Positions 7,650 through 14,608 of a DNA stretch of 64,000 nucleotides are shown piece after piece. This DNA is from Pelomonas dachongensis (lineage in GTDB: Bacteria > Pseudomonadota > Gammaproteobacteria > Burkholderiales > Burkholderiaceae_C): the NCBI RefSeq assembly GCF_043555865.1, contig NZ_JBIGHY010000004.1, positions 1-64,000 on the forward strand. The letters run 5' to 3'. The translations under genes were made by a program, and so were the position numbers. The notes under the pieces were generated by a model. The model was not told the origin of the DNA and searched no databases. It saw only the letters and a program-made list of their open reading frames with translations. Each line of letters opens with the position of its first letter. Position 1 is the first letter of the stretch.

Positions 7650-8642
7650 ATGATAGAAGCCACTTCCCTGTCCAGCCCGTCGGAACGACCCCTGATCGTG
7701 CGTCTGCGCAACTTCGTCGGTGACACGGTGCTGAGCCTGCCCGCGCTGCGCCTGCTGGCCCAGCATGGCTACCGGCTGGAGCTGGTCGGCAAAGGGTGGG
7801 CGCGCGGGCTGTTGGAGGCTGAAGGCTGGTCGGTGCACGTGCGGCCCGCCAAGCTCAGCGACCGCGTCGCGCAGCTGCGTGAGCTGCGGCAGCGCCTGAA
7901 GGCGCAAGACCCCGGCTTCGACCGGCGCGCCAACATGCTGCTGTTGCCCTACGCTTTCTCGGCCGCGCTGGATGCCCGCTTGGCGGGACTGCAGGCCGAG
8001 GGCCATGCGGGCGACGGCCGCACCTGGCTGATGCGCCGGGGGCACCCGCGCCGCGCCGGCAGGCACACGCTGGTCGAGTACTGGGAGTTGGCGTGCGACT
8101 TCCTGGGCATCCAAGCCGAGCCGCCGGCGGACATCGGCATGACGGTCACACAGGCGCAGCGCGATGCAGCGCAGGCGTTGCTGAAGCCACAGGGCATCCT
8201 ACCTGGCCGGTTCGTGCTGATCTGCCCGTTCGCGAACGGGCAGGTGGAGTTTCTGGACCGCAGCTGGCCGGCCTTCCCGGAGTTCGTGCAGCGGCTGCAC
8301 GCGGCAGGGCGGCAGGTCGTCATCGTGCCCGGGCCGGCCGAGGTTGAGGGCGCCCAGCTGCTCTACCCGCAGGTGGAGCGACTCGAAGGCATAAGTCTGG
8401 GCGTCTACAACGCTCTGCTGCAGCTGGCCGGTGTGGTGGTGTCCAACGACACCGGGCCGGCCCACATGGCGGCGGGCGTGGGCGCGCGGCTCCTCAGTGT
8501 GCTGGGGCCGACGGACCCGAGGCGCTGGGCGCCGTGGGGCTCGACGGTGACGCTGCTGCGCCGCGACGAGGGCGGATGGTGCAGCGTCGACGAGGTGATG
8601 GCGACGGTGGACGCCGCGCTCAGTCCAGCGCTTCGAGCTTGA
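7650..8642 (+). CDS. Glycosyltransferase family 9 (heptosyltransferase-like)
   Basis: A 330-residue cytoplasmic GT-B glycosyltransferase of family GT9, the family of ADP-heptose:LPS heptosyltransferases. The N terminus RLRNFVGDTVLSLPALRLL is the GT9 acceptor-side signature, and VVSNDTGPAHMAAGVGA near residue 265 is the nucleotide-sugar block. It probably transfers heptose, or a related sugar, to LPS core, but the WaaC, WaaF or other type is not assignable. It is divergent from the DUF4254 gene and its last 23 bases overlap the convergent phosphatase gene. Confidence 0.87.
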   Translation: MIEATSLSSPSERPLIVRLRNFVGDTVLSLPALRLLAQHGYRLELVGKGWARGLLEAEGWSVHVRPAKLSDRVAQLRELRQRLKAQDPGFDRRANMLLLPYAFSAALDARLAGLQAEGHAGDGRTWLMRRGHPRRAGRHTLVEYWELACDFLGIQAEPPADIGMTVTQAQRDAAQALLKPQGILPGRFVLICPFANGQVEFLDRSWPAFPEFVQRLHAAGRQVVIVPGPAEVEGAQLLYPQVERLEGISLGVYNALLQLAGVVVSNDTGPAHMAAGVGARLLSVLGPTDPRRWAPWGSTVTLLRRDEGGWCSVDEVMATVDAALSPALRA

Positions 8643-9390
8643 CGATGGCGATGGACAGGTTGTCGCCGCCGCCGCGGGCGCGCTGACGGGCCTTGCTGAC
8701 CAGCAGCTCCGCCGCCTCGCGCGGCGGCAGGCTGTAGAGCACGCTGCCCAGCTCCTGCGCCGTGAAGTAGTGCCACAGCCCGTCACTGCAGCACATCAGC
8801 GTGTCACCGACTTCCAGGTCCTCGAAGCGCTCTGAGGTGGAGGTCGGGTCCTGCGTCGTGCCCAGGCAGGCGGTCAGCAGGTTGCTCTGTGGATGCGTGC
8901 TGGCCTCGGCCTCGGTCAGCTGACCTTCGTCGACGAGGCGCTGCACGTAGGAATGGTCCATCGAGCGCTTCACCAGGCGGGCGCCGCGGAACCAGTAGAT
9001 GCGGGAGTCGCCGGAATGCATCCAGTGCACGCAGCGGTCGCTGGTGACGACGAAGCCCGCGATGGTGCTGTGCGGCTCCTCCTCGGCGGAGATGGCCGTC
9101 AGCTTGATCATCAGATGAGCCTCGGACGCGATCTGACCCAGCAGCTCGGCGGGCGATTCGTCCTCGGGCGAGTAGCGCTCGAACAGCTGACGTGCGGTCA
9201 GGATGACCTGGTCAGCCGCCTTGCGGCCGCCGCTCTTGCCGCCCATGCCGTCGGCCACGATGCCCATCACGCAGCCCTCGATGCGAGGGTGCGCAATGAC
9301 GGCCACCTGGTCCTGTTGATAGGCGCGGTCACCGCGATGAGTGCCGGTGGCGGCATTGATTCGGAAACCGGCGGCGGTGGGAGGCGGCAT
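8620..9390 (-). CDS. PP2C-family serine/threonine protein phosphatase
   Basis: A 256-residue PPM/PP2C phosphatase. It has the metal-binding aspartates in QQDQVA (D27) and VADGMGGKSGG (D47), then MHSGDSRIYW, CSDGLWHYF and the final GGGDNLSIAIV. It would dephosphorylate Ser/Thr phosphoproteins with Mn/Mg. No kinase or FHA gene is adjacent. ATG 9390 is chosen: a TATAGT -10 box lies only 7 bases upstream, which would make the mRNA leaderless; the GTG at 9438 would lie upstream of that promoter. The 3' end overlaps the GT9 gene by 23 bases. Confidence 0.9.
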   Translation of the reverse strand: MPPPTAAGFRINAATGTHRGDRAYQQDQVAVIAHPRIEGCVMGIVADGMGGKSGGRKAADQVILTARQLFERYSPEDESPAELLGQIASEAHLMIKLTAISAEEEPHSTIAGFVVTSDRCVHWMHSGDSRIYWFRGARLVKRSMDHSYVQRLVDEGQLTEAEASTHPQSNLLTACLGTTQDPTSTSERFEDLEVGDTLMCCSDGLWHYFTAQELGSVLYSLPPREAAELLVSKARQRARGGGDNLSIAIVKLEALD

Positions 9391-9397
9391 GGCGAAA

Positions 9398-9403
9398 ACT
9401 ATA
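9398..9403 (-). promoter_or_regulatory. Candidate -10 box of the PP2C gene
   Basis: Reads TATAGT on the minus strand (5 of 6 to consensus), ending 7 bases before the phosphatase ATG, so transcription would start at or next to the start codon. No clear -35 is visible. The intergenic space (9391-9452) is shared with the divergent DUF465 gene. Confidence 0.45.
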
Positions 9404-9452
9404 CTGGTCCGCTCGCTCTGCTCCGCTGCGACGCGCACTTGTAACCCCCGGA

Positions 9453-9656
9453 ATGGATGAACAACTTCACTCGTTGACGCGGCGGCTCATCGAACTGCGC
9501 ATGGAGCACGCGGAGCTGAACGCGGCCATCGACCGCCTGGCCGATCAGGCGCCGGTGGACGAGCTGGCCGTGCAGCGTCTGAAAAAGCGCCGCCTAGCGC
9601 TGCGCGACATGATCGCCCGGCTGGAACTCGAAACCACGCCTGATGAACCCGCCTGA
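9453..9656 (+). CDS. YdcH/DUF465 family small protein
   Basis: A 67-residue, highly charged helical protein of the DUF465 (YdcH) family. It has the typical pattern of a leading LTRRLIELRMEHAEL helix, a short turn, then a basic LKKRRLALRDMIARLE helix, likely forming a coiled-coil hairpin. Family function is unknown. Its last 14 bases overlap the start of the dinG-type helicase gene, so the two are translated from one mRNA. Length is typical of the family (60-75 residues). Confidence 0.8.
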   Translation: MDEQLHSLTRRLIELRMEHAELNAAIDRLADQAPVDELAVQRLKKRRLALRDMIARLELETTPDEPA

Positions 9657-11694
9657 CCTCGACGACTGGCTGGACCAGCTCGACCAGGCCACGCCCCAGC
9701 CTGCTCCTGCCGCCGACGAGCTGGCCCAGGCCGTGGAGGCCGCGTTCGACGCCGGTGGCCCCCTGGCGCGGCTGGACCGCGGCTACAAGCCGCGCGAACC
9801 GCAGCTGCAGATGAGCCGCGCCGTGGCGCGCGCGCTGAGCCGGCGCCAGGCGCTCGTGGTGGAGGCCGGCACCGGTGTCGGCAAGACGTTCGCCTACCTG
9901 GTGCCGACGCTGCTGTCCGGCAGCCGCGCGCTGATCAGCACCGCCACCAAGAGCCTGCAGGACCAGCTCTTTCTGCGCGACCTGCCGCGTCTGACCCAGG
10001 CGCTGCAGACCCCGCTGCGGCTGGCGCTGCTGAAGGGGCGCGGCAGCTACCTGTGCCTGCACCGCATGAAGGAGGCGCGTGTTTCCGGCGAGTTCCCGGA
10101 CCGGCGCACGGCGCTGTCGCTGGCGCGCATCGAGCGCTGGGCGCAGATCACCAAGAGCGGCGACTTCGCCGAGATCGACGGGCTGGACGAGCGCGCGCCC
10201 ATCATCCCCATCGTCAGCTCCAGCCGCGAGAACTGCCTGGGGCAGGAGTGCCCCGACTGGAAGGCCTGCCATGTCGTCAAGGCGCGTCGCGAGGCGATGG
10301 AGGCCGACGTGGTGGTGGTCAACCACCACCTGTTCTTCGCCGACCTGACGCTGCGTGACACCGGCGTGGCGGAGCTGCTGCCGAGTGTGGAGATCGCGAT
10401 CTTCGACGAGGCCCATCAGCTGGCCGAGGCGGGCGTGCAGTTCCTCGGCACCGTGCTGGGCACGTCGCAGCTGATCGACTTCGCGCGCGACACGCTGGCG
10501 CAAGGGCTGGCCCATCCGCGCGGCGTGCACGACTGGCAGGCGCTGCATGCCGGTGTCGAGAAAGCAGCGCGCGAGCTGCGCCTGGCCGCCGCTGGCCCGC
10601 TGGCCACGGCAGGCCGCGAACTGCGCGGCACGCTGAAGCTGGGCTGGAAGGAGCGTGCGCACCAGCCGGCCTTTGCGACCGCGCTGGCCGGTGTCGAGAC
10701 GGCCTGTGCTGCGGCACTGGAGGCGTTGACCGCCGTGCGCGAGGCGGCGCCGGATTTCGCGCGGCTGTGCGAGCGCGCGCAGCAACTGCGTGACCTGGCC
10801 AAGGTGTTTGCCGCCGAGCCCGATCCAGGTGACGTGCGCTGGATAGACCTGAGCCCGCACGGCGCGCGGCTGGTCGAGTCGCCGCTGGACATACGCGAGG
10901 CGATGCAGCAGCAGCTTGAGGGCGTGCCCAAGGCCTGGGTGTTCACGTCCGCCACGCTGGGCGACGACGACGGTCTGACCTGGTTCACCGAGCCGGCCGG
11001 GTTGACCGACGCCGAGATCCTGCGCGTCGGCAGCCCGTTCGACTACCCGGCGCATGCGCGGCTGTACGTGCCGCGCGGCTTTCCCAAGCCCAGCGAGCCG
11101 ACCCACCCGCCCAGCGTCGCGCTGCTCGCGTCACGCCTGGCGCGTGCGCTGGGCGGTCGCACCTTCGTGTTGACAACGACGCTGCGCAACCTGCAAACCG
11201 TGGGCGACGCGCTGCGCGAGCGCTTCGAGGAGGGCGGCGACGACATCGCAGTGCTGCAGCAGGGGGCGGCGCCCAAGCGCGTGCTGCTGCAGCGCTTCAT
11301 CGACAACCCGCGCTCGGTGCTGCTGGGCTCGGCCAGCTTCTGGGAGGGCATCGACGTGCCGGGCGACGGGCTGCAATGCGTCGTCATCGACAAGCTGCCG
11401 TTCCCGCCGCCCAACGACCCGCTCGTGGAGGCACGCGTGCAGCGGCTGGAGGCGCAGGGCCGCAACGCGTTTTCGGAGTACTTCGTCGCCGAGGCCGCCA
11501 TCGCGCTGAAGCAGGGCGCGGGCCGGCTGATCCGCACCGAGACCGACCGCGGCCTGCTGGTGGTATGCGACCCGCGCATGGCGGGCATGAACTACGGCCG
11601 CCGCCTGCGCGGAGCGCTGCCGCCGATGACGCCCGTCGCCAACGAGGCCGAAGCGCTGGCCTGGCTGCAGCTGCTCAATGAAGAACGGGCCTGA
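9643..11694 (+). CDS. dinG: ATP-dependent DNA helicase, DinG/YoaA family
   Basis: A 683-residue superfamily 2, XPD-like 5'-3' DNA helicase. Walker A is EAGTGVGKT at 74-82 and the DEAH box is FDEAHQL around 254-260. Four cysteines (C138, C198, C203, C209) sit between them at the places that hold the [4Fe-4S] cluster of DinG/YoaA/XPD enzymes. Motif VI region ends in a GAGRLIRTETDRG block. These helicases unwind DNA structures and R-loops and aid replication repair. The length fits YoaA or DinG equally. The stop TGA lies in the loop of the downstream terminator hairpin. Confidence 0.92.
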   Translation: MNPPDLDDWLDQLDQATPQPAPAADELAQAVEAAFDAGGPLARLDRGYKPREPQLQMSRAVARALSRRQALVVEAGTGVGKTFAYLVPTLLSGSRALISTATKSLQDQLFLRDLPRLTQALQTPLRLALLKGRGSYLCLHRMKEARVSGEFPDRRTALSLARIERWAQITKSGDFAEIDGLDERAPIIPIVSSSRENCLGQECPDWKACHVVKARREAMEADVVVVNHHLFFADLTLRDTGVAELLPSVEIAIFDEAHQLAEAGVQFLGTVLGTSQLIDFARDTLAQGLAHPRGVHDWQALHAGVEKAARELRLAAAGPLATAGRELRGTLKLGWKERAHQPAFATALAGVETACAAALEALTAVREAAPDFARLCERAQQLRDLAKVFAAEPDPGDVRWIDLSPHGARLVESPLDIREAMQQQLEGVPKAWVFTSATLGDDDGLTWFTEPAGLTDAEILRVGSPFDYPAHARLYVPRGFPKPSEPTHPPSVALLASRLARALGGRTFVLTTTLRNLQTVGDALRERFEEGGDDIAVLQQGAAPKRVLLQRFIDNPRSVLLGSASFWEGIDVPGDGLQCVVIDKLPFPPPNDPLVEARVQRLEAQGRNAFSEYFVAEAAIALKQGAGRLIRTETDRGLLVVCDPRMAGMNYGRRLRGALPPMTPVANEAEALAWLQLLNEERA

Positions 11695-11708
11695 AGAGGC
11701 CCGTTCTT
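11681..11708. terminator. Bidirectional terminator shared by dinG and bamD
   Basis: A perfect 11-bp inverted repeat (AAGAACGGGCC at 11681-11691, GGCCCGTTCTT at 11698-11708) has a 6-base loop that contains the dinG stop codon. It is T-rich on both flanks in the outgoing direction and sits between convergent dinG and bamD, 7 bases beyond the bamD stop. Confidence 0.8.
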
Positions 11709-11715
11709 GTTCAGT

Positions 11716-12531
11716 TCACCACAGCTGATACCAAGGCTTCTTGCGCTTGCCGCCGCCGCTGGCGTACTGGCTGTCGGGGAAGTTCTTGTCCAGCACGCGA
11801 CGCGCGTCGTCGCGCAGCTGCGCAAGGCCCAGCTTGTCGTAGCTCTCGCCCATGATGTAGAGCGCTTCCTCGATGCCGGGCGCGTACTGGAACTCGGCCA
11901 CGGCCGACTGCGCGCGGTTCGCCGCGGCCACATAAGCCTTGCGATTGTAGTAGTAGCGTGCCACGTGGATCTCGTAGGCCGCCAACGTGTTGGTGATGAA
12001 GTTGATGCGCTGCGTCGCGTCCGGCGTGTACTTGGATTCGGGGAACTGCTCCACGAGCTGGCGGAAGGCCAGCAGCGCCTCGCGCGAGGCCTGCTGGTCG
12101 CGCTCGGACACGTCCTGATTGGCCAAGCGGCCGAATAGACCCAGGTCTTCGTTGAAGTTGACGATGCCCTTCATGTAGAGGGCGTAGTCCATCGCCGGGC
12201 TGGACGGGTTCAGCTTGATGAAGCGGTCCAGCGTCGACACAGCCTGCGCGCGCTCGCCGGTCTTGTGATAAGCCCAGGCGACATCCAGCGTCGCCTGCTG
12301 ACCCATCGTCGTGCCGGCGGCGCGGCCTTCGATGCGCTCCAGCGTCTTGATCGCGCGGTCGTAGCTGCCGGAGCTCAGGTCGTCCTTGGCGTCTGCATAC
12401 AATTTGTCCAGTGCAGCCTGCGAGTTTGGATCCTCCTTGGCCGTGGAGCCACAGCCGCTCAGGCCCAGCGCGAAAGCCATCAGCACGGCGCCGGCGACGA
12501 TGCGGCCGGCCTTGAATTTCTCAACAAACAT
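11716..12531 (-). CDS. bamD: Outer membrane protein assembly factor BamD
   Basis: A 271-residue outer-membrane lipoprotein of the BAM complex. The signal peptide ends in the lipobox LSGC with Cys27 as the acylated residue. The mature part is a chain of tetratricopeptide-like helices (AIKTLERIE, QAVSTLDRFIKLNP, ALLAFRQLVEQFPESKY, then ALYIMGESYDKLGL). BamD binds BamA and unfolded substrate porins on the periplasmic side. The gene is divergent from rluD and has a TATACT -10 box about 55 bases upstream of its ATG. bamA and bamB are also in this window, in separate clusters. Confidence 0.96.
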   Translation of the reverse strand: MFVEKFKAGRIVAGAVLMAFALGLSGCGSTAKEDPNSQAALDKLYADAKDDLSSGSYDRAIKTLERIEGRAAGTTMGQQATLDVAWAYHKTGERAQAVSTLDRFIKLNPSSPAMDYALYMKGIVNFNEDLGLFGRLANQDVSERDQQASREALLAFRQLVEQFPESKYTPDATQRINFITNTLAAYEIHVARYYYNRKAYVAAANRAQSAVAEFQYAPGIEEALYIMGESYDKLGLAQLRDDARRVLDKNFPDSQYASGGGKRKKPWYQLW

Positions 12532-12574
12532 GTCTGAAGTCGACGGCGATGCTGCCGGCTGGTCACAAGGAACG

Positions 12575-13597
12575 ATGGACGCGGAGTATAGGGCGGGGGG
12601 TCTGCCGGACCCGGAAGACGAGGCGGGCGAACTTGCCGCTGCCGACGACGCTCCCGAGCGTCGCGGTGCGGAGGTCGATGCCGCCGGTCACGGTGAGCGC
12701 CTGGACCGCTGGCTGACCGGACTGGCGCCAGAGTTTTCGCGCAACCACCTGCAGTCGCTGATCGAGCGGGGCTGTGTGACAGCCGACGGCAGGCCGCTCG
12801 CCAAGCCGGCCCAGCGGCTGCGCGCTGGCCAGCGCGTCGAGGTCGAGCTGCAGCCCACAGACGAGAGCCGCGCCTTCCGCGCTGAGCCGATGGCGCTGGC
12901 CGTCGTCTTCGAGGACGAGCACCTGGCCGTCATCGACAAGCCGGTCGGTCTCGTCGTGCACCCGGCGCCCGGCAACTGGTCGGGCACGCTGATGAACGGC
13001 CTGCTGGCCCGCCATGCGGCCGCCGCCACGCTGCCGCGCGCGGGCATCGTGCACCGGCTGGACAAGGACACCAGCGGGCTGATGGTCGTCGGCAAGACGC
13101 TGGAAGCCGTCACGGCGTTGAGCCGCCAGATCGCCGCCCGCGAGGTGCACCGGGAGTACCTGGCTTTGGCCTGGGGGCGCGTCGAGGAGGCTTTCGTCGT
13201 CGAGCAGGCGCTGCGCCGCGATCCAGTGTCGCGCGTCAAGATGGCCATCGCACCGGCCAACCTGGGCAAGCCGGCGCGCACCGACGTGTACCCGCTGGGC
13301 GTGAGCGAGGTGAAAGTCGGCGTACAGAGCCGACCCGTCAGTGCGGTGCACTGCGTGCTGCACACGGGCCGCACGCACCAGATCCGCGTGCACCTAACGC
13401 ACAGCGGCCACGCGCTGGTGGGCGACGCGCTGTACGGCGGGGCCGCGGCCCTGGGCCTGTCTCGCCAGGCGCTGCACGCGGCGCGGCTTTCGTTCCGGCA
13501 CCCGGTCACCGGCGAGGCGCTTGTCCTGACCGCACCATTGCCGGCAGACCTGGCTGCGGCGTGGTCCGAAATCGGCGCGCCGGGGCTGTCCGGCTGA
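12575..13597 (+). CDS. rluD: 23S rRNA pseudouridine synthase RluD
   Basis: A 340-residue RluA-family synthase. An S4 RNA-binding domain (GERLDRWLTGL onward, residues 40-95) precedes the catalytic domain with HRLDKDTSG at 160-168 (catalytic Asp163). GRTHQIRVHL later belongs to the same fold. In E. coli RluD makes the pseudouridines of 23S helix 69. ATG 12575 is chosen (AAGGA 3 bases upstream); an earlier in-frame ATG at 12530 would add 15 residues and overlap the bamD start codon on the other strand. The first 40 residues are acidic and poorly conserved. RluD and BamD are divergent neighbours in many betaproteobacteria. Confidence 0.92.
   Translation: MDAEYRAGGLPDPEDEAGELAAADDAPERRGAEVDAAGHGERLDRWLTGLAPEFSRNHLQSLIERGCVTADGRPLAKPAQRLRAGQRVEVELQPTDESRAFRAEPMALAVVFEDEHLAVIDKPVGLVVHPAPGNWSGTLMNGLLARHAAAATLPRAGIVHRLDKDTSGLMVVGKTLEAVTALSRQIAAREVHREYLALAWGRVEEAFVVEQALRRDPVSRVKMAIAPANLGKPARTDVYPLGVSEVKVGVQSRPVSAVHCVLHTGRTHQIRVHLTHSGHALVGDALYGGAAALGLSRQALHAARLSFRHPVTGEALVLTAPLPADLAAAWSEIGAPGLSG
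12585..12590 (-). promoter_or_regulatory. -10 box of bamD
   Basis: Perfect-looking TATACT on the minus strand, giving a transcript start near 12578 and a leader of about 47 bases before the bamD ATG. It lies inside the 5' part of the rluD reading frame. No convincing -35 is visible in the GC-rich upstream stretch. Confidence 0.5.
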
Positions 13598-13828
13598 CAT
13601 GGCTACAATGCATCCCGGTTGTCGTGTCAGCGTGTTGTGCCGAGAGGGCGCAGCGCACGCCGGACCGCAGTTGAATCCGGAAGCCGACGACCGAATCGCT
13701 GGTGCGCCTGGCCTCTGGATGGCCGGGCAGGGCGCCAGACCCGCCTCAGCAGCCTGACGAACGCTTGATGCGCGCAGCTGCGGGGCCAACGCCAGAGCTC
13801 TACCCATTGAGGGTGCGAAGTTGAGTTC
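13598..13828 (+). promoter_or_regulatory. Untranslated region with promoter upstream of scpB
   Basis: These 231 bases hold no supported gene. TACAAT at 13604-13609 is a good -10 box, so a transcript could start near 13616 and carry a leader of about 210 bases before scpB. Inside it, CCTGGCC (13707-13713) pairs with GGCCGGG (13721-13727) around a 7-base loop. I cannot match the leader to a known riboswitch or small RNA. Confidence 0.4.
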
Positions 13829-14608
13829 ATGAATACCCAGGATGCCAAGCGCGTCCTCGAAACCGCGCTGATCTGTGCCTCGCAGCCGCTGACGCTGCGC
13901 GAGATGCGCAGCCTGTTTGCCGACGAGCTGGGTGCCGACAGCGTGCGCAGCCTGCTCGACGATCTGACCCGTGATTGGGACGGCAAGGGCGTCGAGCTGG
14001 TGGCGCTGGCTTCAGGCTGGCGCTTCCAGAGCCGGCCCGAGCTGCGCGAGTACCTCGACCGGCTGCACCCCGAGAAGCCGCCGCGCTACTCGCGGGCCGT
14101 GCTGGAGACGCTTGCCATCATTGCCTACCGGCAACCGGTGACGCGTGGCGACATCGAGGACATCCGAGGTGTCGTCGTCGCCAGCCAGATCATCAAGCAG
14201 CTCGAAGACCGCGGCTGGATCGACGCCATCGGCCACCGCGAGACGCCCGGCCGCCCGGCGCTGTACGCGACGACCAAGGCCTTCCTCGATGACCTGGGCC
14301 TGGCGAGCCTGGATCAGTTGCCGGCTCTGGAGGTCGGCACCGAACCGCCGGCCTTCGAGGCGCTGCAAGGACAGTTGCTGGACGTCGCCGAGCGTGATGA
14401 ACCGGCAGCAGCCGAGCCGGCCGTCGAGGAGCCCATCGAGGCTGCGGCCGACGTGCCAACCGACGCCGCCACTGCCGACCCTGTCGTTGCGCCTGCCCAG
14501 GCGCCGACGCAAAGCCTTTTCGGGGCCGACGGTACGCCGGCGCTGCCCCCCTCCGATTTCCCCGATCCTTCCGATCCGTCCCCGCAAAACCCGCTCCAAT
14601 CCGCATGA
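13829..14608 (+). CDS. scpB: SMC-Scp complex subunit ScpB
   Basis: A 259-residue protein with the two winged-helix domains of ScpB: residues about 1-85 and 86-165, the second including RYSRAVLETLAIIAYRQPVT and GHRETPGRPALYATT. ScpB dimers bind ScpA and regulate the SMC condensin during chromosome segregation. The C-terminal 90 residues are an Ala/Pro/Glu-rich tail, probably disordered. scpA is not adjacent. The stop overlaps the rluB start in ATGA form, a gene pair seen in many bacteria. Confidence 0.95.
   Translation: MNTQDAKRVLETALICASQPLTLREMRSLFADELGADSVRSLLDDLTRDWDGKGVELVALASGWRFQSRPELREYLDRLHPEKPPRYSRAVLETLAIIAYRQPVTRGDIEDIRGVVVASQIIKQLEDRGWIDAIGHRETPGRPALYATTKAFLDDLGLASLDQLPALEVGTEPPAFEALQGQLLDVAERDEPAAAEPAVEEPIEAAADVPTDAATADPVVAPAQAPTQSLFGADGTPALPPSDFPDPSDPSPQNPLQSA

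Noticed and set aside
13795..13816. tRNA D-arm-like sequence on the minus strand (CTCAATGGGTAGAGC)
   Set aside because: No acceptor stem, anticodon stem or paired T arm can be built around it.
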